Below are positions 1 through 11,529 of a DNA stretch of 64,000 bases, one piece after another (the stretch's first letter is position 1; every line of letters starts with the position of its first letter). The position numbers and the translations under genes are program-made. The notes beneath the pieces are model-generated. The model was not told the DNA's origin, ran no database searches, and worked only from the letters and a program-made list of their open reading frames with translations. The stretch covers positions 4,839,001 through 4,903,000 of the forward strand of contig WPIO01000003.1 in assembly GCA_009760855.2 (NCBI GenBank), in the 5' to 3' direction. This DNA comes from Cristatella mucedo (lineage: Eukaryota; Bryozoa; Phylactolaemata; Cristatellidae).

Positions 1-14
1 GAGATGCAGGTAGC

Positions 15-200
15 CTAAGTGTGGAGACGTGTTTCCTCCGAAGGAGTGCTTAGTGTAGTGGGTATGATATTCCTGCCGCTAGTTGGAAGCAGAGCCCTCG
101 TTCTCCAGTCAGGGTCTTGGCTCCGGTTCGGGCACCTCGTCTCATTTGGGTCGTTCCCCACAATAGACTTAGGTATTTTAGGTGCTGGGACGTATTCCCT
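15..200 (-). CDS. candidate terminal exon, unknown protein
   Basis: On the minus strand a polypyrimidine-ended acceptor (ending CTCTTGCAG) precedes 186 bp open in phase 0 down to a TAG. The frame gives a polar peptide rich in Pro, Asn, Arg and Thr (segments such as KSIVGNDPNETRCPNRS) and GC is higher than in the neighbouring DNA. No family is recognised and there is no upstream exon in view because the window edge is near. It could equally be a decayed repeat; the plus strand is also open here. Low confidence. Confidence 0.22.
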   Translation of the reverse strand, partial: REYVPAPKIPKSIVGNDPNETRCPNRSQDPDWRTRALLPTSGRNIIPTTLSTPSEETRLHT

Positions 201-544
201 CTGCAAGAGTGCTTGTGTTGTTGAGAGTGTGCAAGGATTGTGGAGACAAAACTGAGCTAGACACACAGCGACTTTGTGAGCTTGCGAATAAAGGTCCATA
301 CAATCCCCAATTTGCGTGGCCGGCTTTCCAATTCTTGCCACGGACTCGTGAACCCCTGTAGTAACCTTAAGTAGGTCAGTGCCAGAAACGCTTGTTTCGT
401 GGCAGCCTGTTTATAGAGCACAGACGGGCACCGAACCGCATTAGGTGCTGGGTGAGCTGCAGGGTAAGTGTACTGCACCAAGCCTTCGTCGTTACAGAGG
501 CTAGCACAAAGTCGTATGCAAACTTACTCAAATACACAGACGTA

Positions 545-622
545 CATAAACACACACACACACGAGCGCTCACACGCACGCATGCGCACGCACGCACACA
601 CGCACACACGTGCACGCTCAGT
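545..622. repeat. degenerate (CA)n/(CG)n microsatellite
   Basis: An impure CACACA/CGCACG tract of about 75 bp. Open frames across it (His/Thr or Cys/Val repeats) are only the translation of the dinucleotide and are not genes. Confidence 0.85.
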
Positions 623-784
623 GAAGTTAGAATATTCACTTGAATGTGTGCAGCAATGCATTGGCCAACCAAAGAAGCCAAGTACCAACTCAGCACAATG
701 GAAGTGTCTCACTACTTCCAAACTAAGGCACTCAATTAGCTATTAAAAACTAGGCAAATAATAACATCTGACACACACTTAATT

Positions 785-947
785 AACCTTCATATCATAA
801 CTTATAATTCATAATTCATTTGTTTTGCCCCGAATAGAACTTAATCTCTATCCAGGTGCTTCACATATGCCTCGGGGTTCGAGCCCATGACCTCAGCCAG
901 ACCTTGGTTAGGGCGAGCACCGTAACCGCTGGACCAAACCAGCTCAT
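785..947 (-). mobile_element. SINE-A copy (tRNA-derived, LINE-A tail)
   Basis: Read on the minus strand, the copy starts with a tRNA-like head: an A-box-like GGTCCAGCGGTTA and a B-box-like GGCTCGAACCCC about 50 bp later. A body and the tail TAGAGATTAAGTTCT follow, then an AT-rich end. The same order is found at 10.4, 23.3 and 46.8 kb, so it is a dispersed family. The tail matches the 3' end of LINE-A in this window. Confidence 0.75.
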
Positions 948-2111
948 AGTGAGCATTAAATATAGCTTCTACATGAAAACTTGCATTACAGGCAACACAA
1001 AGTTGCAAACGACAAATGCATGCTCAGTGAATCTGCCAGAAGTCTTTCTCAAAGCTGATAGATGCAGGGCGGTTCAGATAAGCATCTGTTATATGCATAC
1101 AATTAGATACTGGTTGGAGCACTACATTCGTAGCTCAGAGAGCCTAGGCTTCTATCAGGGAACCTTACCTAAGTGAACCAGAAGAAGTCAGCAAGTGCCA
1201 TTATAGAAGCATTGCATGTGCCTTTATTCATGACGATTCGTACTTCTATGAACGATAAGCTTCTAATGTATTGGCCACATAAAGTTATTTGATAACAGCG
1301 ATAACCATTAGGCAGCCATTTTTTATGAGGTTAGAAGATGCATTATCACTGTTAACATATCTCAGCGACCTAGTCAGTGAATGCCACTAACCGTATTGTA
1401 TACTGAGCTTGTTCAGTTTACCAGTGGCCATATTATCATGGTGAACTAAATAATTCTAAAAAATCAATTATGCTTTAACTACAGCATATCTCAATACCTA
1501 GAAATAGATTTGCTTCTTTATTGGTGCAGTACCAACATGTTCTTCTGATCAGAATTAATGTATTCTCCCTTGCTGCTGCCGATATGTTTGCTTGACGTCC
1601 ACATCACATTCTCACCGGACTCAGCTATGTTTCTCAATTATTCTTTGTTGTGTCGGATGAGGTCTGTTGGCTACCAAATGCCTACCGAAAGACGCCTGGG
1701 CTGTGTGTGTGCTGTACACAGCTTTCCTGCATAGTACACACATAGTCTTCGTGGCTTTGTGGAGTTACAGTCTCCTACATGTATGATCTCTCTAGTTAAT
1801 AAGGGAATCAGTCCGGTTCCGATATGAGTCACTTGAAAGGAGGATTGTATAGTGCAGCTGCATTAGGTAAGGATACAAGAAGGATACTTCTGTGATTCTT
1901 ACTCAAGAAATATAAAAAGTAGCTGATTCACCTGGCTCATTAATGTAGCAGCAGACAAGACCTACTAGTATACAACCTGTTTGCTTGCTGCAGAACTCCC
2001 AATAACTGCCTGGGTCGTGGACTGCAGGTTCCATATTGCCTAGTATAAGCTCTTACTGGTCAACCAATGATCCTTAAACACGAGAACAACTGACCGCTGT
2101 ATAATAGTTAT
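948..2111. other. no recognised feature
   Basis: AT-rich single-copy-looking DNA. Short open frames are present but none has convincing paired splice signals. At 1141-1200 on the minus strand an acceptor ending in TTCACTTAG is followed at once by GTAAGG (see findings). Confidence 0.5.
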
Positions 2112-2294
2112 ATGTTTTGTTTGCACAACTCCCGAATGGGGCTGAATCTAGCCACTTGCTTCAAACTTGCCGAAGAGCTCGATCCCACACCATCGGCTAT
2201 AGCCGGGGAACATCTTGAGCTCAGTAATCAAAGACTAAAAATTTTACCAATCAAATACGCCTACTTGGTTTGCGATGACTTAACTAAAAAATAA
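2112..2294 (+). CDS. small ORF, unknown, possibly coding
   Basis: A 60-residue ATG-to-TAA frame with a protein-like composition (mixed Leu, Glu, Lys, Ile, for example LATCFKLAEELDPTP). A second ATG at residue 9 could also start it. No upstream promoter or splice signal stands out, the surrounding DNA is AT-rich, and no domain is recognised. It may be chance. Confidence 0.22.
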   Translation: MFCLHNSRMGLNLATCFKLAEELDPTPSAIAGEHLELSNQRLKILPIKYAYLVCDDLTKK

Positions 2295-3010
2295 TGATTT
2301 AGCATTGAAAATTGTGCCAAAAGTAATTCATGTAATGATTGCAGCGTATTGCTTGATTACCCCATCTAAACATTTGGATTGCAGTACACTGGTCAACACA
2401 ATATAAGCTATCTGGGATTTATTCTTATTTCTAAATATACATCAAACATGAAGGTGTGTAGTAGTTTGCGTTGGCACGCCAGGTTTGGTGGATTTTTTGC
2501 ATCTAGGATATTATTTATGGAAAGATTTTCTATTTTTTGGTCGGCAGTTGTTTGAATGAATGGATATTCATGATTTATAATGTAAAGCCGGTGTACAAAT
2601 TTTCCACATATACACTGCTACATCTGCAGAAAACTTTCGACAGGAGAGAAGAAGCAAACCAATTCCAGCCTTCATTAAACAGTGTCATGACACCTACTTA
2701 GGATGCCAAGTGGGAGATTAGGGTTTGACATGGCATCATATAGTGTGCCGGCCTCTTGTAGAAAAAATTGAAAAATTAGTTTATGGGCCAAAGCTAATAC
2801 ATGTAGTTTATAGGTCAAGCTAATGCATGCCCCTCAGAGTACGAATGATTGCAGCAAAACTAATAACCATGTTTTGGATTGTTGTTTCTTCATCACTAAC
2901 ATACAGAGCTTCCACAAGAAGAATAGGCATACACTTTAAAACAAAAATCTACCATAAAAAATCAACCTGTACCACACTGAAGTAGGAGTTGTTTTTCCAT
3001 TTAATACACT
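2295..3010. other. no recognised feature
   Basis: AT-rich sequence with no supported gene or repeat; it ends at a short (TA)n tract. Confidence 0.5.
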
Positions 3011-3015
3011 TGAAA

Positions 3016-3043
3016 TATATATATATATATATATATATATATT
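3016..3043. repeat. (TA)n microsatellite
   Basis: About 14 uninterrupted TA units at the edge of the 3.05-6.06 kb retroelement. Confidence 0.9.
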
Positions 3044-3149
3044 ACCGATACAAATATTTTTAACAAGTACATATACATTAGCCGGCGGTGCCGTGTCCTG
3101 CCAGGGTTGTGCTGCCTGGACCTCCCGGTTCAGGAACAGGGACCACAGG

Positions 3150-3460
3150 ACTTCCGAGCCGTTAATGGCGTTGGAGACCCAGTGCAGCCTCAAGGCCGTC
3201 CTCTCCGAGCTTGGGATGCCTAGTTTGGCTAGGCAAGCTTAATTGTCTGGCCACCAGATGGCAAGAGCTTCGACTGCAAAGAGCCTTAAAACTGCAGACC
3301 AGTAGCCGGCCGTCAACAAAGACTGCTCAATAGCAGCATTTGTATAGGTCTTGTTCTGGCCGACAAAGTCACAGCATCTTAGCCACTGCTGAATGGCACA
3401 GTCACATACACAATTACTAACTCAGTGGTGTCGTTAATGACCAGGTCCGGCATGAGAGCA
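3150..3460 (-). pseudogene. restriction-like endonuclease domain of the LINE
   Basis: The minus-strand frame reads PDLVINDT then VTVPFSSG, followed (with stops) by a Lys/Asn/Thr-Tyr segment, an ALAIWWPDN-like segment and a C-terminal ALRLHWVSNAINGSEVLW. This follows the order of the R2/NeSL-type nuclease, whose PD-(D/E)XK-like core makes the first-strand nick. At least two stops and one frameshift interrupt it. It lies downstream of the RT, as expected for REL-type LINEs. Confidence 0.65.
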
Positions 3461-4346
3461 AGACCACCTGCAAGTGGGAGTATGTGGCCTGCCGACATGT
3501 AGTTGAGAGCGGTGGCCGAAAGAGCTACGACTAGGCAGCTGAGAACAAGGTTCTGTCGGGCCGTAATTGCCTACAGCATCGGCTGGCAGTGGCTCAGCAC
3601 ATGGCAAGCAGTCTCTGCCTGCATGTGGAATAGGAGGTAGCTGGTAACCTTCCCAGGGTATGCCTGACTCCAGTAAGCAGCCACTGGTAGCACGTCCAGG
3701 CAGGCTCGGTGCATGAACCGTCAAGCCAGTAACGACAGGTCAAGACCCCTGGTCAAGAAGTGACTGTGGGTGGCCAATCTGTCAGTGGCCAGGCAATGTC
3801 AGGTTCGGTGGACACAGCTTCCACTCCAGGCCGTTCAGTGAGAGGCGACAGGAGGGCTGCTTGAGGCACTTATGCCCATCCGGCCATCGTGAAATCAGGC
3901 AAACCCTGTTGCCAGGGCCGAAGGCTGCTGGAATCGAATTTCACGAACGCTCTCATAAGACAATAACGTGCCATTCAGGTTGGCGACTGGCTGGTCGATT
4001 CTGCGATGTGCAACATGACGGTTGCACACATCGGATGAGCACAGCATGAGACATGCTTGGGCCGCTCGTGGGATGGCTGTGTTCGTCTCGAAGCCGATCA
4101 AGCCAAACCTGCTACAGAGCCAGGGTGCAATCAGGGAACACAGGCTGCAGACCTCACAAGATTCGAAACAGCTCCAATGGAGCGTTTTCGGCTGTTTGCA
4201 GAGCAAAGTTAGGCACAAGCCACACCGAAGAAGTTAGTCAAGCCGTGGCAGGAGGAAAGTCCGCAAGGCGTCAGGCTATTGCCAAGGGGCGAAAAGGCTG
4301 GCTGGAAGCAGATTAATGTACTTTGCAAGGGATGAGCAGGCCTGCT

Positions 4347-5240
4347 CTATTTTAGCCACAAGCTACCCCGGACCGTGCAGAGCTCCAATGTAGGCCACGA
4401 ACTCGGTCTCCGGCAGTTTGGGGACTTCTTGGTCATGTACAAGGATCGAGATGGACACGGCCTTTGCACCCATCCTGGCGACGATGTAGCAATTTTCCTG
4501 CCAAAACTGCATGCCCAGCGTCGATCCAGCCTGTTCAACTGCGGACATGAAAGACTGAAGACCAGAAGTCGGCCTGATAACCTGGTGAGGTCATCTGCCA
4601 AGGCACTGACCAACAGGGTGGTTCTGTGAAGCTGGAAACAGGCTTCGTGCATGCTAGCAGTGAGCCTGACAACCGGTTCCATCGCCAGATCAAATAAGAT
4701 TGGTGATAGAGGATTTCCCTGCCTGATGCTGGCAGTCGTAGGAAATGCCACAAATGCCTCGTTTGGCAATAAAAGCTCCTGGGGAGAGCCGGTATATAGG
4801 TGCTCCAAAAATTCCAGAAGCTCTCTTCCACTCTGGCATGCCGAAGCAAGCTGAGAAGCCAGACATGCAGAATGCTGCCAAAAGCATTCTATAGATCGAG
4901 AAACGCCGAGTACACAACGTCAGAGCTCCTCCGATTTACGGCCTTCTCAAATGGGCTCTCCACAAAAGGGACTGCTCTAGGCAGCTCCCACACCCGGAAC
5001 AAAGCAATTTTGCTGTGCTGACACTAGCTCACGGCCACCAGAGAGCTTGCACAGCCTACTGGCAATACTGCCCGAGAGCAGCATTTAAAGAGTGGGGCAA
5101 GAGCCTGATCTGACGGAAGTTACCAGGTATGTTTGGGTAGCCCTTGTAGATAAAGATAGTAAAGACCGCTTCCCACCAGGAAGAAACGTCGCGGAAGTAA
5201 AGGCAGCCGTTCAGGGTGCAAGCAATGTACGTTCAACCCA
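4347..5240 (-). pseudogene. reverse transcriptase domain of the R2/NeSL-type LINE
   Basis: From upstream to downstream on the minus strand: a finger motif resembling WWEAVFTIFIYKGYPNIPG with NFRQIRLL, then a GFVPGVG-like segment, then DLQNAFGS, a LYTGS segment, RQGNPLSPILFD, and an ALADDL box standing for the catalytic YADD. The pieces sit in different frames, with an in-frame stop near 5.06 kb, so the enzyme cannot be made. The longest intact piece is 153 codons (4347-4808). Confidence 0.7.
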
Positions 5241-6097
5241 GATTAACGAGGTTAAGGGGCGATATTCTAGACCCTGAGCTCCGGAGACGTGTTGTGGGCT
5301 CTGGGAAGGGGCTAGGCGACTTTCTCATCCAACAGCAGTCATCAGGTTGGATAGCTAAGCCGGATGAGAAGGAATGTTCCGGACGAGTCGAGTCTGCAGA
5401 CGGTCATTGTCATAAATGATTGAATTAAATGAATCATTGTCAACAAGTTGGGCCTGTGACTTTGTATCCTAGTAGGAGCTGCAAGCTGCTAGGTCGCTGA
5501 TGTTCTGCTTTGGCACTAGTAGCAGTATTTCCCACCGAGAGAGAAGCAAGAGGACGGACGGAGCCACTCTGAATGGCATCGATGACTAGCTCCCACAGCA
5601 TAGAGCCAAAAGACACCAGGTCTCCCATCGGCCCGGTCAGGTCTCCCATCGGCCCGGTAGCAAGAAGAGCTGGAGCCAAGGCTGACATGGAATCAGCCAG
5701 CACCGTTGTAGCCTGTGCCAGGGCTGGCATGGGATCACCTAGCAGTGGTGGAGCCTGGACATCAGTAGGTAGGACTAGAGCGGCTGGTACGGGAGGCACA
5801 GAAAGCTGGGCAGCCATCTCCTGAAGAAATGGTGGGAAGTCATCCAAGGGAAGAGGGGCTGCCTGGCCCGGGAGACGGGAGGCCGAGGCCACCGCCTTAC
5901 CTCAACGGTCTTGCGGATCGGCCTCTCTGTCTCGGGCAAAATGGCAAGGAGCGCCACAGCTGGCACACAGCTGAAACATCTTGCAGGCCATGCTGACGCG
6001 CCCAGCTACATGACAACCCCAGCATACATGCTCTGGGCATTTCTAGTAAGCATACAACCATGAGCCACAGCTGGTGCATTCTGGAGGCTGCCAACGT

Positions 6098-6099
6098 AT

Positions 6100-6144
<45 letters not shown>

Positions 6145-6158
6145 GCACACACACACAT

Positions 6159-6205
<47 letters not shown>

Positions 6206-6208
6206 TAG
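6098..6208. repeat. compound microsatellite (CA)n-(TA)n-(GA)n
   Basis: Three dinucleotide tracts follow one another without spacers: about 70 bp of CA with a few variants, about 20 bp of TA, and about 15 bp of GA. It abuts the 5' end of the R2/NeSL-type LINE. Confidence 0.95.
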
Positions 6209-6214
6209 CTTTAG

Positions 6215-6289
6215 AGATGGATAATGGCAGTGATTGTAGTTCATCTGAAGGTGAGATTGATGATAGATATGATACTTTTGATGTTCCAG
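6215..6289 (+). CDS. candidate short exon, acidic peptide
   Basis: After CTTTAG an ATG opens a frame for an acidic, Ser/Asp-rich stretch (SDCSSSEGEIDDRYDTFDVP) that stops being forced at a GT donor (CCAG then GTAATG). Inside it, GAAG followed by GTGAGA is a second usable donor in the same phase. The acceptor side is weak because a GA repeat precedes it. Unknown function; may be spurious. Confidence 0.22.
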
Positions 6290-6299
6290 GTAATGTCAC

Positions 6300-7628
6300 A
6301 ACTTAATTACAGTGACTTAGTGAGAGACCATGAGCTGACCACAGAGTTTTCCTAACTAATCGTAATAGGTTAAAATAAAGAAATTAACTCGCGCCGGGTA
6401 ATACATTGTAATCACACAGATATGGTGAGAAAGAGTTTTCTCCATACTTTTAGACACAGCATACACTAGTTTTTTTTATAGAAACGTTGAAGGTCTAGCC
6501 ACAACAATGAAACAGTGCTATGATCGAACACAAGGAATGTAAATTAGCTCTCGAAAGCAGAATAACTTATAAGAAGAGTTACCTAACCTCACACCTTGAC
6601 TTTTCCCAGTGCAACTTACAATCATTCAGTAGGAAAGAGGACCACAGGTTTCACCAGCACGTTTAATTAAAAGAGCGAATGCATCAAGGCCTCATGAGTG
6701 GGACTATAATGGGCGATTAGTGTTTTGAGTCTGAAGCGAAAAAAACAGCTGCTAATTGTAGCAGAAAGTTGAGAAAGAGAGATAGAGAGAGATAGTTTAA
6801 ACCGTGTGAATGAATTAAAGAAAACTTAAATTTAACTTGTAAATAGTTTAGATGATATTTTTATTAAACGCTGCTATAAAATGTTGCTGCCAACCAAAAT
6901 AAATTTTCCTAAACTTAATGCAGTGTGGGTTAGAGTAATGCAAAAAATGATATTGCTAAAAACACGACGGATTTGGTTAAAAACAGTTACAGACTCTGAA
7001 AAAGCATGTTCTACTATATATGTGAATCACCTCTTATAATAAAGACAAGTAGAAAGAAGTTCGTATTTGCAAGCCAGTTATATAGTCACCAGGTTGGAAC
7101 CATAGACGATCTAGTTGAGATTACACCATCAGAATTTTTGCCGATCTATACAATGTACGGTGCTCATAATTTTCAGAAGTGTCATTTTTATGATAAGTTC
7201 AACCGACCTGTGATCTTAGTATATCTGATCCCTCCAATTGTTTGTATTCTTCGAGTGCCTGCAAAAGTAGATTGCCTATAGATAAATCTTTAGATCCAGT
7301 ATGAAAGGCAGGATAGCTCATGGTATAGCAACACATTTCTATTTCTCCCGGCACAAGCTATTTTTGTAAATAGCACAGTTGTGCTAACTTACCAGTTCAG
7401 TGGTTGCCTTCGAATAATTATTTCAGCTTCCAGCACAGCTTTAATTGATAAATAAGTTAATTATTAGGGCAGTCATCTTAGAGTTTGTATCGAATGTAGC
7501 TTAAGTTTAAGTGAGCTTAAGAATAAAAAGCGTCGATATCAGCCACGTTGAAATGTTTAGCTACTGCAGTGCTGGTGCACTATGGAAATTCGATATAATC
7601 AAAAGCACTGGGTTTTCGTCATTTACAG
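6300..7628. other. AT-rich stretch, no firm feature
   Basis: Mostly intron- or intergenic-like. A 91-codon frame at 7006-7281 (plus) contains a protein-like middle part (VGTIDDLVEITPSEFLPIY) but lacks convincing paired splice sites, so it is not called as a gene. Confidence 0.4.
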
Positions 7629-7716
7629 GTAACAGGTCAATTTTCAGAAACTGGGAAACCACCTCTTTCTCGTCTCTCGAAAATTTTATTGAAGTTAGGT
7701 CATTTAGCCTACGCAG
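7629..7716 (+). CDS. candidate internal exon, unknown
   Basis: Strong acceptor (TTTTCGTCATTTACAG) and strong donor (ACGCAG then GTGAGC) enclose 88 bp. The phase-0 frame is open and reads like protein (GKPPLSRLSKILLKLGHLAY), ending in phase 1; a second frame is also open. The next plus-strand candidate at 8558 can accept phase 1. No domain is recognised. Confidence 0.35.
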
Positions 7717-8557
7717 GTGAGCTAACTACTAAACCTCTTTCTCACGGATGAGCAAGATCACTGATCTCCATCTCAAAAGTTGGCAAGCTACTGATTTGCC
7801 ACGTGGCATTCTGAAAAATTTGATCGGCTGCCAAACCCAATCATTATATCAGCTTACTCTATCTGCAGACGATAAACATTCATGTTATGTATCTTCTAAT
7901 ATTTTCACACTATTGCATTACTTTTTCTTCTCTAAACATTATGTGAGCTTTCGCACACGGCATGGCATTTAAAAAAGGTTGATACAATAGTGACAAAACT
8001 TAAATGTTGGTATTTCTTTAAACTTTGAATGAACCGTGCTAAAGCCCTAAACACTGAATAATAGTAATTGAGACCGAAGCAGCCAAACTCCTAAAGTTAA
8101 AATAAATCAAATAGAGTGTGGAAATCTACAGGGTTAATAAAATTGAAAAACGGATTGTCTAGATTATTTTCTATAACAGACGATTCAAGATAAAAAGAGA
8201 TTTGAAAGTAGTCCCTTGCTGAAAGTTATGCCTAAGTTTCGCTTTTTATGTATTGAGCTGAAACATCTGCACAAGCCACTGCAGTATATGTTATACTGCT
8301 CGTCATGAATAATAAAGTATCGTCACATACACTAGATAATACATTGACTCAGAGCTTAATGTCATCGCTAGGATAGGAATGCCTGCTGAATTCAACAAGT
8401 GACTCAGCTGCACCTACAGAGCAAACCAAATCTACACCACGGTCTGGCAGACCGTTTCAATTCTAGCTAGAACAGGTCTTAAAGCCTGCTCCAGGATATA
8501 TTTTGGTCCTAAGGCAGCACTAGTTAGTTGAACCATCTGCTACGAATCTCTTTTCAG

Positions 8558-8630
8558 GACACAGCTCAATCAGCTGCCACCTGGAAGCCGTTGCAAATGG
8601 CAATTCAAAGCCAAAATACAGTGTGAGCTG
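8558..8630 (+). CDS. candidate exon, possibly half of an Ig-like domain
   Basis: Acceptor CGAATCTCTTTTCAG and donor GAGCTG then GTAAGC enclose 73 bp. In the phase-1 frame the peptide is SSISCHLEAVANG followed by NSKPKYSVSW, resembling the B-to-C strand region of an Ig domain: a Cys, a Gly-Asn turn, a Pro, and a Trp at the end. A second open frame (phase 2, giving QLPPGSRCKWQFKAKIQCEL) is an equally valid reading, so the Ig idea is inference. Introns inside Ig domains are known in animals. Confidence 0.35.
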
Positions 8631-8775
8631 GTAAGCCTCATCACGAACGTGACTAGGTCGACTGAAGACACGTGATTGTACATTCGAAAGCTTAGGTATG
8701 ATTTTACAAACGCCAGCACAATTTCTCGACTAAGGCAAGCTCACACTTTTGATTCCTACTCAATCGCTTTCTCAG

Positions 8776-8948
8776 CTTTAAGGGGCTCTGGCACCTACGT
8801 GGCAGAAGGCTGGTGGATTAATATGCCTCATTGTCTGTTGAGCTTTTTGTTGCCTATGGGAATCCTCCCACTCACAAAAAATAACATGAAGTATGTCTTA
8901 GTATTAAGGCTGATCCACATAGCGAAAACTAAAATGAGCTTACCATAA
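8776..8948 (+). CDS. candidate terminal exon, unknown
   Basis: A very good acceptor (TACTCAATCGCTTTCTCAG) opens a phase-1 frame of 57 codons to TAA. It begins RGSGTYVAEGWW and continues with a hydrophobic stretch (CLLSFLLPMGILPL). Phase does not match the exon at 8558 directly, so another exon or another gene would be needed. Confidence 0.28.
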
Positions 8949-9825
8949 CCTTAATATGAAAATTTGCCTATAATCTTATAGTTTCGTTCGACATCTCTGC
9001 ATCAATTTATGCATCTGACAGCAAAGTACTTCTCTTCAGCTGGTCCGTTCGCTTAAGTCGTGTTTATTTATATTGCCTAAGCCAGTTCACTACATCGGTT
9101 TCGCGATATCTTAGTGCAAGATGTCAATGATAAGACTACTTTGTTCGATGCTTAATAAAACAAGTCTTTAAACGTGTGTGGCGACTGGGAAAACTTTCTC
9201 TAGATCAAATTCAACATTATTTTTACACTATTCGTCATTGCTGATGTAATAAAAAGGTTCACTTTACGATAAAGCTGTTAAGTCCTCTAATATGTATTCT
9301 TCCATAAGTTAGGTTTATTTAGTTCTGAATCTAGTCCTGCACAACTATTCATGTTTACACGAGTCCTTTACAATGCATATCGAGCATTACTAATTCAGTC
9401 CAGACAGTAGAACTGTCTATTGGGGTCAGACAAAAATCTGCTAATTTGCATAGTTCGCAGCATCATGCAGCCGTTCAGTTGACAATAAACGTTGAAATAG
9501 TGCAGGCCAAAGCCATTTAACGGGTCTGCACTTAAACGGCTTTTTTCAAATAGTTTTTCACGGGTGGCCATGGTACTTCTGGTGCTGCCCAACTTTAGCT
9601 TGGCTTAGCTGAGTTAGCCTGCCGGCAGTGTAGGGTCTATTAGATAGGTCTGGTAGACGCCGGTGGATGCTGGATGGTGTGCTGCACAAGCAGAAATAAG
9701 GGGGCCAATAGCAATACAAAGTGAATTCTAGCAAGCAATATCGGGTGGGAGAGACTCGGAAAAAGATTGAAGCACAAAGCATTCGTGAAACTGAACCTTG
9801 TCGTCAGTACTTCAAACAGCAGCTT
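8949..9825. other. no recognised feature
   Basis: AT-rich DNA with short unsupported frames on both strands, ending at the large (AG)n tract. Confidence 0.5.
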
Positions 9826-9828
9826 GCA

Positions 9829-10313
<485 letters not shown>

Positions 10314-10342
10314 TATATATATATATATATTTATATTGGAAT

Positions 10343-10374
<32 letters not shown>

Positions 10375-10399
10375 ATTTATTTATTTATTTATTTATTAT
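10314..10399. repeat. (TA)n then (TTTA)n tract
   Basis: Two TA runs separated by TTGGAATGTATTA lead into TTTA tetranucleotides. The TTTA run is the poly-(AAAT)-type tail of the minus-strand SINE-A next to it. Confidence 0.85.
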
Positions 10400-10530
10400 G
10401 CATTCAAATAGCGCCCCAAGAGAACATAATCTCAATTCAGGCACGTCACGTACGCCTCCGGGCTCGAGTCCACGACCTCAGTCAGACCTTACTCGGGGCG
10501 AGCACCTTAACAGCAAGACCAAACCTAGAG
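10385..10530 (-). mobile_element. SINE-A copy (best preserved)
   Basis: On the minus strand: GGTTTGGTCTTGCTGTTAAG head (A-box region), ACTCGAGCCC B-box region, then GAGATTATGTTCTCTTGG and GGCGCT, ending TGCATAATAAATAAATAAAT. The last 60 bp align with the LINE-A 3' end (AGAGATTAAGTTCTCTGAGG and GGCGCTTT, ending in ATT repeats). This is the copy that shows the shared tail most clearly. Confidence 0.8.
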
Positions 10531-10540
10531 ATAGAGATAG

Positions 10541-10590
10541 ACACGGACACGGACACGGACACGGACACGGACACGGACACGGACATAAAG
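10541..10590. repeat. (GGACAC)n minisatellite
   Basis: About seven uninterrupted copies of GGACAC, flanked by GATAGA and AGAGAG repeats, directly beside the SINE-A head. Confidence 0.9.
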
Positions 10591-11529
10591 AGAAAGAGAG
10601 AGAGACAGAAGCTGGTCTCACCGCTAAAAATTGTAGCAATTTTTAGTGTAGTGTAAATACCAAAATTTACGCAATTACTTCATCTGTCAAAACGGTGATT
10701 AAACTATTTACGTTCAGTTAGGGGTAGTTGAATTGCAATCGAAGGTGGGAATCAAGCGAAAATGGCATATCATTATGGTAGTGTAAGGGATGTGTAAATG
10801 CCAGTGATGTTATTTAATGTCAGTTATATTGTTTTTAAATAGCTTGCTCATCTACTACTTGCAATAAGAAGGAAGAAACATCATTAAATACAAGTTATAT
10901 TGAAAAAATAACAATTATTTGTATAGCGCCTGGAGAAAGCTAGTTTTTTTTCCAGTCGGCACCTTGGTCTTAACAAACATTCACGTTGACCTTGGCCGTC
11001 GCGAGCAATTTAGGTACTGGGATAAGGCAGCGAGGTGCATCGTCAGCCCCAATGAAGCTATTTGCTAACACTTTAAATCAGCCATGTACCTTGAGTTAGT
11101 ACGTACTCGAAAAGGCCAATCGCCATCATTGTTTTGGCAATGTTGTTCTAGATGAACACTCAAATTTGCTCAAAAATTTGATGTACTCCACAGTTATATA
11201 TTTCCTTATATTTAAAATGGTATACATTATTTGAGCTTCTTCGAGTCTGGCAAGTAGCGTTACTTAGTGCGTTTTTGTAGTGCCATCCTTACTTAAGTTA
11301 GGTGGTGCTTTCCTCGTACTTGATGAGCTAATTTATTTTTTACCACTTTACAAGCAGAGCTTTAGTAGACCGTGAACAATATCTGATATCCAAAACATTT
11401 GAAGTGTACCTCTCATATCATTACGCATAAAGTAACCCGAAATATCGGGGGGGGGTATTTATATTCTTACCACTTTAACTCTTAAATTGAAAGGAAAATG
11501 CACGGTGAATGCACAATGAAAAATCTCAC
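10591..11529. other. AT-rich, no firm feature
   Basis: No gene or known repeat is supported. A G8 run lies near 11450. Confidence 0.5.

Larger units (their letters stand above)
3050..6060 (-). mobile_element. decayed R2/NeSL-type LINE (RT + restriction-like endonuclease)
   Basis: A GC-richer 3 kb block whose minus strand carries, in several frames, the parts of one LINE protein in order. A Cys-rich and Pro/Ala-rich N-terminal part lies at about 5.44-6.0 kb. Reverse transcriptase follows at about 5.24-4.35 kb, with motifs resembling FLDLQNAFGS, then RQGNPLSPILFDLAMEP and an ALADDL catalytic box. The C-terminus at about 3.45-3.15 kb has PDLVINDT followed by VTVPFSSG and ends near ALRLHWVSNAI. 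The PD...VTVPF signature is known from restriction-like endonucleases of the R2/NeSL group, which cut DNA for target-primed reverse transcription. Frameshifts and stops break it throughout, so it is a dead copy. Its exact clade is not settled. Confidence 0.75.

Noticed and set aside
1620-1700. Minus-strand exon ending at a GTGAGA donor
   Set aside because: All three frames contain a stop between the nearest acceptors and the donor.
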